Below are positions 12,351 to 26,134 of a stretch of DNA of 64,000 nt, in pieces. The stretch is from Mortierella sp. BCC40632 (taxonomy: Eukaryota > Mortierellomycota > Mortierellomycetes > Mortierellales > Mortierellaceae), in assembly GCA_011634665.1 (NCBI GenBank), contig WAEK01000006.1, positions 2,548,001-2,612,000 of the forward strand. The letters are read 5' to 3'. The stretch's first letter is position 1; the number at the start of each line of letters is the position of its first letter. Below the pieces are notes generated by a model, which did not search any database, was not told the origin of the DNA, and saw nothing but the letters and a program-made list of their open reading frames with translations. The position numbers and the translations under genes were made by a program.

Positions 12351-15023
12351 CTCGGAAATGGCCCTGGTGCCTCTTCTCGCTCGTACTGGAGCCTCTTCCG
12401 TATGTCCTGATCTCACTCATTCTACGGTGGTTCGAATGCCCCCCTACCCACCCCTGGGGCATAAATAGACCAAATCACCCAAAATCACCCAAAATCACTC
12501 AAATCACTTGGGCTCTGCAGAATTAGATTCCTATGATGAAAAAAAAGGTGGTAACTAGGGGAGGGGGGAGTCTATTTCAATGACACCCACCTAGTCAGAT
12601 TTGCTCCATCCTTTCATTATTCTTTCGACAGGAAGGGAAAAAAAGAGTCTGATGAACCCCTATTGCATTTGAGTAGTAGACCACCAGAGTAGATTCAAGG
12701 AGGCGGCCCGGTTTTGCTTCTCCCCTACCCCTTTCATGAGCCCCTAGCATCCTTCTGGCCAAGGCAAGGTATCGAAAGAGATGGCCTCTCCATCTCCTAA
12801 ACCAGTAACTTAAAGAGTGGATCCTTCTCTCACTAGATCTCTAAGGACCACATCTTTCAAAAAAAAAAAAAAAAATAGGAGTTCGTTATACTCCCCCTCG
12901 TTGTTACCAATTGTCCAACATTGGCTTGTTGTTCAAGTCAGTAGACATGGTTAAGACTTGCCAGCCAACACTTGGGTTACTTTGCACACTAGAACTAAAT
13001 GATCAATTTTTTTTTTTTTTTTTTTTTTTCGCTACTACGTAGTAAAGTACTTCTTCATAGGGTCGGGACTAAAGACCCTTGAACTATTCGCTCCAAAACT
13101 CAGGACCCTTCTCCCTTCCTCCCCAACAGACAGTAAAAAAAAAAAAAAAGAAAGGAAGAAAAGAAGCCAAGTGGATGCACAGAAAAAGTCAGCTAAAAAA
13201 AAAAAAAAAAAAAAGGATTGAGCCAGGTCTGAGAAGTTGCCGATAAAAGAAATATTATTCTGCATCGACTAGTCGCCAAAAGCGAGCAGTAATCAAGAGC
13301 ACTATAGACGGCTCTCAGTGAAGAAAACGAAAAAAAAAAAAAAGTCGATGGGTGCTCATGCAACATTCTCTCACTCTCCCTTTCCCAACACGTTTGGGGG
13401 AGAAACTAATCGCATGGCCTGGGAAATAGGCGCTGTCATAAGCCCTGGCTCCTCTATGATGCAGCCGTTGTAATGTGTTCCAGCATGAGGTGAACTAAGC
13501 GAATAAGAGCTCACCCCCTTCTGCGCAGAGAGAGATACTCCTCGGCAAATACGGGAAAAGCGAAACCCGATTAGCATCGACAAAAAGAAAATGCGGCTTG
13601 GGGGGGAGGGAGGAGATTTCTCTCTCTTCTATTCTTTCCGAAGCTGCCCTTCCTGGCATTGGCGAATTTTTTTTTTTTTTTTTTTTTTCTCTCTCTTTGG
13701 TGAACAGAGTTGACGAACAGGAAGTCGAGAGTAAATGAAAGAGAGAAAGAGGCTGAAGAACCTGGGTCTCCCGCGCTCTTGTAGAAACGTCTGCGGCCAA
13801 ACTGAGGGTACAACGGTGAATGTCGCACAATGTACCCTCTTGTGCCGCCTTGGACGCTCCCAAATTTTTTTATTTTATTTTTTGTCCAACCCAAACCTTG
13901 CCAACTGCACATTTTGTCGTAAAGAGAAAAAAAAAAATAAAAAATTTTTTTTTTTTTTTACCCCTCCTCAGCAACAGCTTTTGAGATAATCCACCGAAGG
14001 GAGTAAGAAAACCTGAGCATTTGATTGTGCACCAGCAATTTCGACCCCTCCCCCCCCTCTCTCTTTACAAACTCCGTGGCCTCCCTGCTCGAGAGAGAGA
14101 GTCTACTCAGAGCCAGGGCGGAAAAAAAAAAAAAAAAAAAGGGGTGGAGCACACACATACACACGGAGAGAGGAGGCCGTGCATCGAGGACAGTTACTCT
14201 GTCGTGCAGAATGAATTCATGGTCGGCACTCTTTTTAAAGTCACCTTGTTGAGCAAACTCCATGGGAAAGATGTGGACCGTCCTGGTCTTGAGGTTCATA
14301 CAATGCGACAAGTATCGCTGGGATGATCTGAAAGAAAAGCTGCACCAGAGACCAAAGTGGCAATGATGATAAGGTAAGAAAGAGACGATTGTACGCATGA
14401 GAAGTGGGTACATGCAGATGAAGTCCGGAGAATGAGCGACAGAGAGCGGGGAGAGCGAGATGGAGGATCGTGGAGGATCTCTCTGACCATGAAAAAGCAC
14501 ACGCGAGGGGTTGGGTTGTGCGGAGCAATTGCAGATGACAGAGGATGGGGTCGATTAGGCGGGTGTGTGAGGAGCAAAATGTAATTTGAACGAACCTTCT
14601 TTTTTATATATCTTGCTGCTGTTCGAGTATGGCTGATGTCGAAGGTAAGAGCAAGACCGAAGGGGTGTGTGGGCCCTGTTGTCTGAGGAACCCTTCTTCT
14701 TTTTCTTCTTCTTCTTCTCTGGCTCTTTCTTCAGACTTGGTGCCGACCCTTTGGTGCCAGAGAGGCATTGGTACATCTCTAAGGAGGATCCTAATTGAGA
14801 AGGAAAGAGAAAGAGAAAGAGAGAAACGAAAAGAGAGTGAGTGAGTGACCCAAGTAGCCACTCTCCAGGGGCTCTCTTGTGCACACTATGAAAGATTTGC
14901 TCAGACCCTGTGTTGCAGTCCAGGCCAGGCACTGGCCGCCTCTCGGCCACCTTTCTGCCCTCTGGCCGCCGCTTTTTTTTTTCTTTTCCTCTATTTGTCT
15001 CAGTCTTTCTTTCTCTTTTTCTT

Positions 15024-15073
<50 letters not shown>

Positions 15074-15138
15074 ACATTGCTGCATCGCATCTCTCACTCA
15101 TTCATTCATTATTATATTATTCTCTTATATATATATCT

Positions 15139-15174
<36 letters not shown>

Positions 15175-16625
15175 CTTAATATAAAATCAAATCAATCAAA
15201 AGAAATCCATCCATCAATCAATCCATCAGCCCAGCCCAGCCCAACCATTGGGGTGCCGTCGTTTTTCTGATCCCATCCCCGTCGACATTCTCTCTGTCCA
15301 GCTCTCCAGGTTAGCTTTGTCTCCTCGTCACCCCCTCTTCCTCTTCTTCTTCTTCTTCTTCCTCCTGCATCGGTTCGCCATTTTAGTCTCTACCATCCTC
15401 TCCCCCTTCTTCCCCTCACCTCCTCATATCCCATGCGAATGCAGCTTTTATGCAGCGGCAAGAAACCATCCTTTTCATCCTACAGCATCGCATCTGTAAT
15501 GTGCATCTGGGGTGAACAGGTACTCCATGTCTGTCCATGCTATCCGCTCAGACTCCACTGCCACTCTCTGCGCCCTGCTCTTGTGGGTCCATGGTCCTCT
15601 TCGGTCCCGCTCCCATGGGCCGATAGTGGACCCCGGGTGTCAGACAAAGACGAGAGAGCACTTTGACGCCCACGCGGGCGCTCTCTTTCCCACTCTCACT
15701 CAGTCCTTCTGTCTGCCTGTCTCTCTCTCTGTCTCTGTCTTTGACAGTCGGTGATCGTAACAATTGCTCTCTCAACTAACAGGCCTTTTTTCATTTTCTT
15801 CTTCTTTCCTTCTCTCTTCTCTTCTCTTCTCTTCTCTTTTCTCTTTCTTTCTCTTCACAGCCTTGGCCTGCGCCAGTTCTTGTTGACCTACCCCTGTTCT
15901 CTCAAACTCTTTCTTCTGGACGGTCCTTTGTTTCCGTGCCACAGCGTCCCTGCTGACTCCAGACACGCACACATACGCACATACACACAGACACACACAC
16001 ACACATCGCAGACGGGATCTCTCTCTCTCTATCTCTCTCTTTTTTTTTTATTCCTCCAGCCGAGTGGACGAAGCAGTGAACTCGCCGAGAGACAGACAGA
16101 CAGCCCTGTTTATATCTTGTCCATCTCTCTCTCTCTTTCTCTTTCTCTCTCGCTTTTCTTTCTTAGCCCGACCCAGGCACATATTACTGCACTTGGTTGC
16201 AACCAATCACTCCTTCCTGTTGCGCCCACCTCGACTCGACGACTATAATTATCTTTTCTCTCTCTCTCTCTCTCTCTTGTCGCTTTCTCTTTCTCTCAAC
16301 TCAAGCATAAGATTCGTCCTCCCATCCAAGGCATCGCCTCGATCCCTTTCCCCCCCTCCTCCCAGGTACCCTAGGCTCTACGCCTCCCTTCTCTTCCAAG
16401 AGAATAGAGTCCAGGAACCTTTTTTTTTTCTTCTTTCTCTCTCTCTCTCTCTCTTTCTCCCTTTCTCTCTCTCTTTCTCTTCCTCTTCCTTTCTTCCTTT
16501 CTTCCTTTCTTCCTATCTGTTTCTCTCTCTCTCCTGCTTCCTTTCGTTCGCCTGCACCTGCACCCTCGCACCCCTTCCTCCGTCGCAGCCGCACGCCACG
16601 GGCCTCGCCGTCGGGTCTGGCAAGA
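12033..16625. other. Long gene-poor, repeat-rich interval
   Basis: No gene is supported across about 4.6 kb. It contains (CT)n at 12318-12347, A and T homopolymers (for example 12859-12875, 13010-13029, 13669-13688, 14121-14140), (CT)n near 15027-15072, (TA)16 at 15142-15173, and pyrimidine-rich tracts that continue to 16540. The right part is probably the promoter and 5' UTR of the methyltransferase-domain gene at 16626. A TATA-like string lies near 14608 on the minus strand with a possible small spliced gene below it (14140-14530), but no consistent reading frame or family could be fixed. Confidence 0.6.
15142..15173. repeat. (TA)16 microsatellite
   Basis: About 16 TA units directly follow a CT-rich block and shorter TA runs. 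It is intergenic. Confidence 0.9.
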
Positions 16626-19033
16626 ATGGGCAATGCAAAGTCGCGCCATGCGAACACGTCCGGCCCTTCATCCAAGAAGCATTCAAAGCACAACTCAGGA
16701 CATCAGTCTCGCCAATCCAGGAACCATTATGACAATGACTCGCTTTCGGAGCACCACCACTCCATCCCCAACGATAGCGGCCACTACTCGACTCACCGAT
16801 CCAATGGCCCCAACAACCAGCCAGGCCAAGGTCCTGCTGACCAAGGCAATCCCGGTCGTCATGGCGACTTTCCTGGAGGATCGTACCATACCAACTTTTC
16901 CAGCCCCAGCAGGCTAGGGCAGAAAAAGGCCTCGGACTCGAGTCTGCAACAAAAGTATGGCTCGCGTATCAAGCGGACAACAGGTGGTGGAGGCGGAAAC
17001 GGATATAGTGCAGCCAACAACCACAGCAGCGGCAACATCAACACGACCCACAATAATAACAATAATAATAATGGCTTGAACAGCAGCTACCACAATCTCA
17101 ACAGTGGTGAGATGCCTCTGAGTTCCGGTGTTGGACGGTCTGGCTTGACCTCGACCCGGGCAGTGATGGGCATGAGCACAGGAGATCTCAACGGAGGAGC
17201 AGGAGGATACAGCAGCCAGGAGATGATGTATAATGACACTCGACCCTCCTCGATCTCCCCGCGTCCCGCTCAAGGACGACTCGTAGGAGGAGAAGGAAGA
17301 GGAGGAGGGGGCGGCAATGGTCACCCGCGTGTCTCCTCGACTTCACCAACTCCGCAAGGCTACCGAGATGAGGAGAACTACGGTCTCGGGGACGCGATGC
17401 ATTCGCTGGCAGCCGTGTCCCTAGGCATGAACAATGCACCCAATGCAGGAGGCATCCAGAATGGAAATCAGTACTACCAACAGCAGCAGCAAAGACAAGA
17501 CTTTGATGATGACATGGGCTATGCCAAGCCAAGAGGTAATCAACATTACCAGAATGGTCAAGGGAATGGCAATAGGCAGTACCAGGGAGTGAATGGTGCG
17601 AATGGAGAGATGGATTACCAGGACCAAAGGATACGCGGCGGGGACGGCTATCCCAAAGCAGGAGAAGGATCCGGTAACCGTGCGAACAATAAAGGATACG
17701 CTAACGTGCCCTCTGCGGGTGCAGGAGCTACAGGCGGCATGGCTCCCAAAGCAATCGATATCTTTGCAGATGCAGGCCCGTTGTTGGAAGGTGGTCGAGC
17801 ATTGGGACCCGATCAAGTCTTTGCTCGACTGGCTAAACAGAACCCAACCAACCCTCGAGAATCGGATAAGCGTGAGCGCATTTATAAATGGCTGGACCTG
17901 GTCGCCAAGGCAATGATCCTCAACCCTAATACGGATCAGCCCGGGTGGATCATTCCCGTTGTCCCTGACGAGCAGGATCGGCCTGAAAGGTAAGACGACT
18001 GATAAGATGGAGCAATCAACACGATCCATGTGCCTTGTTATCATTGATAATAATGAAAAAAAAAAAAAAAAAGTGTGTGCTCTCCTGCTTTCTTTACTCT
18101 TTGTTCCTTCTTTAACACTTTTTTTTTACTTAAAAAAAATAATAGCCCATACTATCTCGATCGGATTACATACGAACTTGACCTTATGGCACCGTTTGGA
18201 AAGCCATTCCGAAAGGCCATTGACATTAACTGTGCCTCAGGCGAATGGGCAATGGTACGTACCTAGCAACTTGATCTATGGAGAGATAAAAAGAGGAAGA
18301 AAGGCAAGGAATGCAAGGACCCTTTGGACCATAAAAATTAAGTTTCTTTTTATATTTTTATTCTACATGATATCAATAGGACATTGCAATCAAGTACCCA
18401 CGAACAATTGTGTATGCATTGGATCCGTTTTTGGACATGCCAAGTTTACCCCCTCGAGTTCCCGAAAACCTCAAGTTCAAAATGAGAGATGTCAAGGATC
18501 AGGAAGGAGAGTTTGACCTTGTGCATCAACGCCTTGGTGCCTTCAGGACTCAGATCCAGGAATGGACCCCTCACTTTGCAGAGCTAGGACGGTTGACACG
18601 ACCTGGTGGATGGATCCAATTGGCAGAGTCGAACGGAATGGTTGTCCGAGCAGGTGTCGAGTCACTCAAGGTCAACCGATGGGTAGAGAAGGCGGCCATG
18701 AGCACGGGATTGAATCCGATGCAGATGGTTGAGGCGTTGATGCCAACAATTCTCGGTGCAGGACTGATCAATGTCGAGTGCTACGAGTATGGTATTCCGA
18801 TTGGAGAATGGGCAGGACGACGCGGAGTGATTGCGATGAAGAGCTATTTGGCAATGGTGGAGTCGTTGAGAGAAGAGATTATTGAGATGAATCGACTGGA
18901 GGATGGGATCTTTGAGGAGACGATTGAGGCGATGAAGGTTGAGTGTGTCCAGGAGTATGCTGAGCTGGTGATGAAGGTGATTTGCGCACAAAAGCCGCCC
19001 ATGACGGATGACCTTTGGCGGTACAAGAACTAA
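16626..19033 (+). CDS. Disordered protein with C-terminal class I methyltransferase domain, possible N-myristoylation
   Basis: Three exons: 16626-17989, 18146-18254 and 18380-19033. They total 2127 nt, giving 708 residues. The protein starts MGNAKSRHANTSG, where Gly2 and Ser6 fit an N-myristoylation signal. Residues about 5-380 are disordered, with N-, G-, S-, H- and Q-rich segments and a poly-Asn run. From about residue 395 there is a folded region. It contains a SAM-binding motif I (AIDINCASGEWAM), a YALDP motif at the second strand, a LVHQRLGAF motif IV-like segment and RPGGWIQLAE, all typical of fungal class I methyltransferases of the LaeA-like or UbiE-like kind. The substrate is unknown. 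If myristoylated, the enzyme would be held at a membrane, which is inference. The 5' flank is unusually pyrimidine-rich. Confidence 0.82.
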
Positions 19034-19638
<605 letters not shown>

Positions 19639-19837
19639 ATGACCTCCCCATGGCCCGAATTCGAAGCAACCACATCAGCCAAAGCTCCCGAATGGACATT
19701 ACGCACAGAATCAGAACTTCATATTGAACGACTAGGTGCGTTTGCATGATGCAACCTTGTTGGAGGAGGAACCATCTGCCAAGTGACATTCCCAACTCTT
19801 TCTCTCTCTCTCTAAGAAAAAAAGAAGAACCTCCTAG

Positions 19838-19882
<45 letters not shown>

Positions 19883-20165
19883 CTACACTGCTCTGCTCCA
19901 CTGGACAACCTTATGTCCTTTCCTTCTTTCCATCAGCATCTCTAGAATAACCTTGGACTGAAACAACCCTTCCTTTTGGAATAGAATCAAAACTGGACAG
20001 GATCAAGAAGCGGGATATTAAACAGAACTCCTCGCAGAGTCGAAAGAGTCGTCAAGGTATGTTCTCCGCCTCATTGCCTTTTTTTCTCCTTCTTTTCTTT
20101 TCTATTTTTATGGAGAAGAGAGAGGAGGCGCTTAGTGAACAACCTACGCCTAATGGTAGAAAGGA

Positions 20166-20207
<42 letters not shown>

Positions 20208-20749
20208 AGAGAAGCTAAACAATGCTTCCTATCATGCCCTTGATCCCATCTGCCGATATTGATCTAGGGCCTGAAATCCAACAGGACAATTATGACGACC
20301 TGGATGCGGACGAAACTCAGACAGGACAAGGAGAAGCTGACGAAGGTCTCTGGTTACTCTGGAATGACAATAAATCTTCGACCAACGATTCTTCTCTCTT
20401 GGCAACGACAACATCATTGACTGGGCATGGAGCCAGTAGCAGCACTTCTCGGTCAATATCAGCTGTGGCCACGCCATCCTATGGGACTCGCCTAATGGAT
20501 TCGTCCTTGGATTCTCAACATAGGAATCATGATAGTCAGAGGAATGGGAAAAAGTATCCTAGCAACGACGACAATGACAACGACAACGGCAGCGATGATT
20601 CGGGAATCGATGAGGAAAGAGCAAGAGATGATTACGAAGATCGACTCGAGAGTGCAAAATCAAGGGCTAAACATGCAGATGACTATTACAGGGACCAAGG
20701 TTCACGATCGTGTTGTGGCATCGCTCTTCCCTGCTGCACCATCTCTTGA
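19639..20749 (+). CDS. Acidic disordered protein with Cys-rich C-terminus
   Basis: Three exons: 19639-19735, 19985-20056 and 20268-20749. They total 651 nt, giving 216 residues, with both introns phase 1. A short predicted helix near residues 20-45 (ESELHIERLESKLDRIKKRD) is followed by a Ser/Thr/Asp/Asn-rich tail with DNDNDNGSDDSG. The last residues are SCCGIALPCCTIS. Paired cysteines at the very end suggest S-acylation or metal binding, but this is inference. No family was recognised. Intron 2 contains a run of 38 A (20167-20204). Confidence 0.6.
20167..20204 (+). repeat. A38 homopolymer
   Basis: A pure A run in intron 2 of the Cys-tailed protein gene. It is one of many intronic homopolymers of 15-43 nt in this window. 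Confidence 0.9.
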
Positions 20750-21110
20750 AAGATAAGGAGTGACCATTCCTCCTTATTTACTCTCCAGTAGCATATCGAT
20801 CTGACATACCCAAATAGAAAAAGAAATAATACAACTCCTCTCTTTCTTTCATTCTTTCTTTCTTTAAAAAGGAAGTATTACTCAGACTTTAAAAAAATCT
20901 TGACAAAAGGGCACAGATTCATATCAAGTCCACTCCCTATCAAGTTAGGGAATCGCCTACATCACCTGGTGCTTCCGCCGTTTCGATGCGATCCACTGTT
21001 GTTTTTTTTTTTTTTTTTTCTTTTTGGTCCATGGAAAGTGGGGGGGAGCGTTACTGGTACTGAAAAAAAAAAAAAAAATGGGGGGGTTGTACTAGTTAAA
21101 GGGTCGCACT
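20750..21110. other. Convergent intergenic spacer
   Basis: This lies between two convergent genes. It contains T and A homopolymers (about 21001-21019 and 21063-21077) and a G7 run. No gene is seen. Confidence 0.7.
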
Positions 21111-22842
21111 CTAATTCTTTCCGATGATTCCGTCCAAGAAGGCCTTGATCGCCTCAAAATAACCAGGCTTCAAACATGTATCGTTATGAGTACCCTCCGC
21201 AAACTCCTTCCATACAACCTGACCCGTCGTATCAGCCAACCGATGCAATTCTGCCATATGTGCAGGTGGAATCAACTCATCCTTGCGACCAGACAAGAAC
21301 AGGATCGGCAACTGAGTAATCTGTTGAATCATTTGTTCCGAATTCCAGATCTGGTGGCACAAGAACGCTACACGGCTAATCATTGGCAACACATGCGGAA
21401 TAACCTTGGGCTAGGGTTTGTGAACAACAACAACAACAACAAAAAAGGGTAAAAAATTAGCCAAGGTGAACCGATACCAATGTTACAGAATGTCTGCGCA
21501 AAAACAACAAAAAATAATAATGATAAAAGTTGCAATCCAGAGAAAAATTCCTTACCAAGCTGAGAAAGGTGTTTTCGACAATCAATCCAGAAAATTGGCC
21601 TTCATTCCTTGCTACGATGTCAATGGCCACAGCACCGCCTATCGACTGACCATAGGCCACTAGCTTGGTATCACCAATCACTGGGTGCTGCCTCACATAA
21701 TCCAGAGCAGCCTAGAGAGAGAAAGAGAGAGAGAGAGGGAATCCTTTAGATGTTGAGATAAAGTGAAGAGATACAGCAGACCAAAGTCGCTTGTGGATGA
21801 GGACACTGGTACTGAAAAAAAAAAAAAAAGCCGTGCGGAGGAAAAGATGGTACCCCGTAGTATTACCTGCGCGTCTATCCTCAGACCCTTCTCTGACGGA
21901 CTACCCTCGCTTAGCCCATACCTACATTCCAAAGGTACGAAGGGTTCAAAGAAAGGACAAACCGTACTTTAGTCACCCCTGCATAAGCTTTTTATATATA
22001 AATATAAAAAAAAAAGAGCGGTTGCGGTTCCCTCCTCTCCCCTCTATCAAATAAAGATATCACAAATAAGGACTCGAAAGATGTTGCATTCTTACCCACG
22101 ATAGGAAAGCATAAAGACATTGCATCCGAATTCTCTGTAAAAGACATCTGCAATCGACAGACGATGGCCCATATTGCCAGCGTTAGCCTATTGTGAAAAA
22201 AAAAAAAAAAAAAAAGGCAGAGTGCGTTGGTGATCATGAGAAGACGCGTTGATACTAGTCAGAAGGAGGAAGAAGGGAGTGGGTGTGAAACCCATAATCG
22301 ACACTGCGCTTGACAGGAACGTGTCATTCATCTGCTTCTTTCTCCAAAAACCTCTGATATATCAATAGATTCTTCAAAACTCTTGCCAGTAAACATATAC
22401 ATTACATGCAAGTAGAGGATGGTGGGGCTTCGACGCGCAATGATATTGTCTCGATTCTTGATCAGATAAGCTCGGATCTTGACCTTGTCCGGAGTAATCA
22501 ACTTTATGTCTTCGTATGGTAGGCCATATTGCACTGGCCTCATGACCTGGTGCATACACAAACGACAGCAACAAATACAACAACAATAATAATAATAATA
22601 ATAATAATAATAAAGAGATAGAGAGTGATAGGGAGTGATAGAAGGAGCACGGGGCGCAACCCAAAAGGCTGGTTAGGATACAGACTTGATGCAAGACACG
22701 CAATCGGAGCGGTAAAAAAAAGTCGCAAGCATTCTCTTTCATAATAAAACGTGCGTGTGTGTGGAGAGAGATGTGTTTCTCTCTCCTTTCCCTCTCCGGT
22801 CCTGATTCTGACTCTGACTCTGACTCTAGTTCTGCTTCACTG

Positions 22843-22886
<44 letters not shown>

Positions 22887-23051
22887 ATATACATATATCT
22901 CTCTCCATACATTTGTCCTGGAACCCTCGGGAAAGTTGGCTGGGTAAATGATCTCGCACTGAAAATGGTAGAGCAAAGCTCCACCACTGAGGACGGCAAA
23001 CGCTGCGGCCGCCAACGAGTACGAAATGTACCAGGGCAGATAGGACGACAT
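21111..23051 (-). CDS. Bem46/ABHD13-like alpha/beta hydrolase
   Basis: Six exons: 22911-23051, 22406-22546, 22096-22187, 21867-21921, 21556-21711 and 21111-21410. They total 885 nt, giving 294 residues. One N-terminal membrane segment (about residues 7-30) anchors the protein. The hydrolase core has the oxyanion region LHANAGN, the nucleophile elbow GQSIGG, the acid in GRKDELIPP and the histidine in EGTHNDT, so the catalytic triad is complete. Bem46/ABHD13 proteins are membrane-anchored serine hydrolases of uncertain substrate; fungal Bem46 affects polarity and hyphal development. Intron 1 carries (CT)n and TCTGAC repeats; intron 3 contains an A run. Confidence 0.9.
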
Positions 23052-23169
23052 GGCAAAACAGAGGTCGTTAGGACGCGGCTAAAATCTCTCGTGTCGTCTT
23101 TTTTCTTTTCTTTTCTTCTTTTGGATGGCCAAGTTCGGGAAAGCTTGCGCCAGCCAGAGAAAGAAAAAG

Positions 23170-23215
<46 letters not shown>

Positions 23216-23886
23216 CCGAGCGATGGACGGTGTGGTGTAGGCGAGAGAAAAGACGAAGAGACGACGGCAGAGATGGGGATGGGGGGTGGGAGGGGCTGCG
23301 AGGGGAGATGGCAGGGGGGTGATCGATGTTGAGGCGGGCGATGAAGATGAGAGAGCAGGGAGAGTGATGCCCGGGGGTGATATGCGAGCAATGGAAAAGA
23401 GAAAGAGCAAAGAAAGATGGAGCAAAGTGGAAGGAGAAAAAGAAAAAAATGGCCAGTCAGAACCAACCGACAGACAGTCAGACCAGACAGACAGGCGGAC
23501 AGACAGACACGAAATCGCTACCCCCGCCCTTGCCTCTCTCTCCACAACCTCCTTAATCCAAATCTGGGCCGACAGCGCCTTCGCACCTCCCTCCTCCCCA
23601 CTCAACCCTATGTACGATCAGAGAGAGACGTGGACCAGTAGTACAACATACGCCAGTGGAGTGGCGCACTCTCACCTCTGACGAGGCTCAGCTCGCTTGT
23701 TTGGCCTGACAATGGCCTTGCCTGGGTTGTGTCTCGGTCTCTTTACAATAACAGAGGGCTCACGTTTGTTTGCACAACCCTCCTTCTGCCTGTAGTTGAA
23801 GGAACAAGGATCCCGGATCCGTCACACCCACACCGCGACTCTTTAAGTTACCATTTCATTTCTTTACTCTTTTCTTACTCGACTCA
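23052..23886. promoter_or_regulatory. Divergent intergenic region with A43
   Basis: This 835-bp spacer lies between the hydrolase start (-) and the TMEM70-like start (+). It contains a pure A43 run at 23171-23213 preceded by AAAG units, and purine-rich (GACA)n-like strings near 23470-23510. Both promoters must lie here; no TATA box was identified with confidence. Confidence 0.6.
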
Positions 23887-25388
23887 ATGGCATTGTCTCC
23901 TCGGATGCAACGGATTGCCACCGCCCTGAATCGGGCTGGCCTCCATCAGACGAGCTTGCTCGCCCGGTCTCTCTCCACCTCGATCCCTTCATTCAAACAG
24001 ATCAACACTAGTGGCCCTGAATCCAACTCTGGAAGCCGTGCCAACGCCACCACACACTCTGCACCAAAAGCATCCGACCGGATCCGTCATAATAGCCCCA
24101 GCAAAGGGTCAAAGCCCCCAGCCACAACGAGTGGCCTCTTGGCAAGAACGATGAGGAACCCTTTCAAAGCGCCTGCCAACTCGGTCCTAGCCTATGTTGG
24201 ACCCCATAGCTCTGCTCTTCGGTCAGGGAAAGCAGTTGCGTTTGTGTTTGGTGCCTGTGGATGCATCGCCGTGCCCTCTACATTCTATCTCGGCACGACT
24301 GAGCACCTCTTGGCAATTATGGGTAAGTGGAAGAGTACACTAAAGGGGAGAGAACTTCCTTCGGGCTCGGCACAGGCAGTGCATTATCAATCCAGACTCT
24401 GATTTGTACAGCATGAAATCATGACGGGGACAAGAGGAGCAAGAAAACCAAGTCTGCACGGATCACCAACGGACGCGACAACAGCTTGTCCGACTTGGCA
24501 TCGGTCCGGAGCTTGCGTGGCAAATGGCTCATTCATTCAAAAAGGCCAAGCGGCCCTAGTTTGCCTTGTACGACAAGAATCCTCATTTTGTAGTGGTTGC
24601 TGCTGTTGTTGTTTGTAGACTGGCCGTTGACTTGCCAATCCTGTTCAACTCCATCCCTTTGCCAGCTTCTCGAGTTCATTTGTTCATTAATAAGCAGAAA
24701 ACAATGTTCCCGAGTCTCCGGATCCCCCCACCAGCCTTTCTCTGAGAGAGTGTTAATCCCTCTAATATGAAAAATAGCAACCAAAAATGAAAATGCAATT
24801 GCAAGCGGCATCTATCTTTTCTTTTTTCTTTTCTTTTTTTTTTTTATTACTCACTTACCATCCACATCATTCGCCCTTTTTTTCTTTCTCTCTCTCTTTC
24901 TTGATATCGCTTTAGGTGGAATTGCCGCTTTGTCACCCTCAATGATCATCCACTCTCTCTTCCGGAACGATGTTACCAAGATTCACGTTCAGGGAGTAGC
25001 ATCTACCAAAACCCCTTCTGTCGTCAAAGTCTCTACATCCGAGGCTCTAAAGTTGACCCTCGAGAAGTTGAATTGGCATGGCAAGCCTCTTCAGACCCAG
25101 GTCCTTTCAACAGACTTGGCAGTCCACTCACAGACAGACAAGACAGTGACTTGGATCACGACCGAGGCACTTCCTGCAACCCAGGAGCCGTCATCATCGC
25201 CCAAGTCAGGAACGCAGACAGGGTCAGAGGGAGGAAAGAGAGCGAGACCAGCTCCAAGACCACAGAAGCAATTGTATAGGATTGACAAGATGATGATGCT
25301 GAGCAACCCGAGCTTTGCGTTTGTCCTTGACCAAATTGAGCAACAGTCGCCAGCAGGAAAGGCCAACAAGGTGTCTCCGCCCTCATAG
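23887..25388 (+). CDS. TMEM70-like mitochondrial inner-membrane protein
   Basis: Two exons: 23887-24322 and 24916-25388, totalling 909 nt, giving 302 residues, with a long 593-bp intron. The first 90 residues are basic and Ser/Thr/Arg-rich (QTSLLARSLSTSIPSF), like a mitochondrial presequence. A conserved block with two membrane helices follows (VLAYVGPHSSALRSGKAV ... FYLGTTEHLLAIMGGIAALS ... SLFRNDVTKIHV), which resembles the TMEM70 (DUF1301) domain: a hairpin, then a matrix domain starting with a basic F/Y-V-x-(K/R)-(I/L) strand. TMEM70 helps assemble ATP synthase c-subunits in animals. The function in fungi is inferred. The C-terminal region contains a Pro/Ser/Lys-rich linker. The assignment rests on pattern similarity only. 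Confidence 0.65.
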
Positions 25389-25662
25389 ACCAATAATAAA
25401 AAAAAAAAGAGAGAGGACACAAAAATGGAACACATGTCGTGTGCCCTGAGTTGGAGAAGAAGAAGGCTCTACCACTAACGGAGCAAACAAAAAAAATTGA
25501 CCAACACCAGCCCAGCGAGGGTGTGTTCGTGCTCAGGGCACCTCTCTTCCTTTTGACACGGCACACAGGCACAGAGGCACGGCCAATATAAGCGAGGGTC
25601 GGCCTGTGTAAATTAGGGTCTCCTATAATTACCCTTCTCATATGAGTTGCCTTTGCTTTTTT

Positions 25663-25738
<76 letters not shown>

Positions 25739-26134
25739 TTCCCACATACCATCTCGCCAGACTAGTACAAACAAACCAAAGCCTAGTTTGTTAAACCAAA
25801 GCTGACAGTGTCATGTTGCCTTCAACTGACATGCTCTGTAGGTGACTACCGCTTCTGCACCCTCACAGCCCTCCTGGCCTTTTGCCTAGACTTGCGGCAC
25901 TGTGAACTCATTGTCACCGTGCCCTCCCCTCCTTTGTCCCATGTACAAATGAGCCATAAACTCTTTTTTTTTTTTTTTTTTTTTCAAGCTATTTCGCCCT
26001 TCTCTCCTTTTGCATATCATTCCATTCACTCATTCATTCATTACTCCTTTCCTCTCTTACTTTCCTGCCTTCGATAATCACTTTCGCCCACACGACCTCA
26101 TCCTCGGCCTTGCATTCACCGTAATCCGCCTGTC
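25389..26134. other. Intergenic, (CT)n and poly-T
   Basis: It holds interrupted (CT)n at 25664-25740 and a T run at about 25963-25984. A tRNA-like D-arm string near 25465-25490 (minus strand) has no matching anticodon and T arms. No gene is seen; the right end is the promoter of the septin-like gene. Confidence 0.65.

Noticed and set aside
14140..14530. Possible small TATA-driven, spliced gene on the minus strand
   Set aside because: A TATA-like string (near 14608) and plausible donor/acceptor pairs exist, and one frame reads NLKTRTVHIFPMEFAQQGD, but no combination gave a closed, convincing gene or a known family.
22757..23605. Several overlapping open frames around the Bem46 start
   Set aside because: They are composed of CT/GA repeats and a poly-A run translated in various frames, and have no family features.
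25440..25495. tRNA-like D-arm sequence (minus strand)
   Set aside because: GCTCCGTTAGTGGTAGAGCC resembles a D arm, but no matching acceptor, anticodon and T arms follow, so it is not a tRNA gene.
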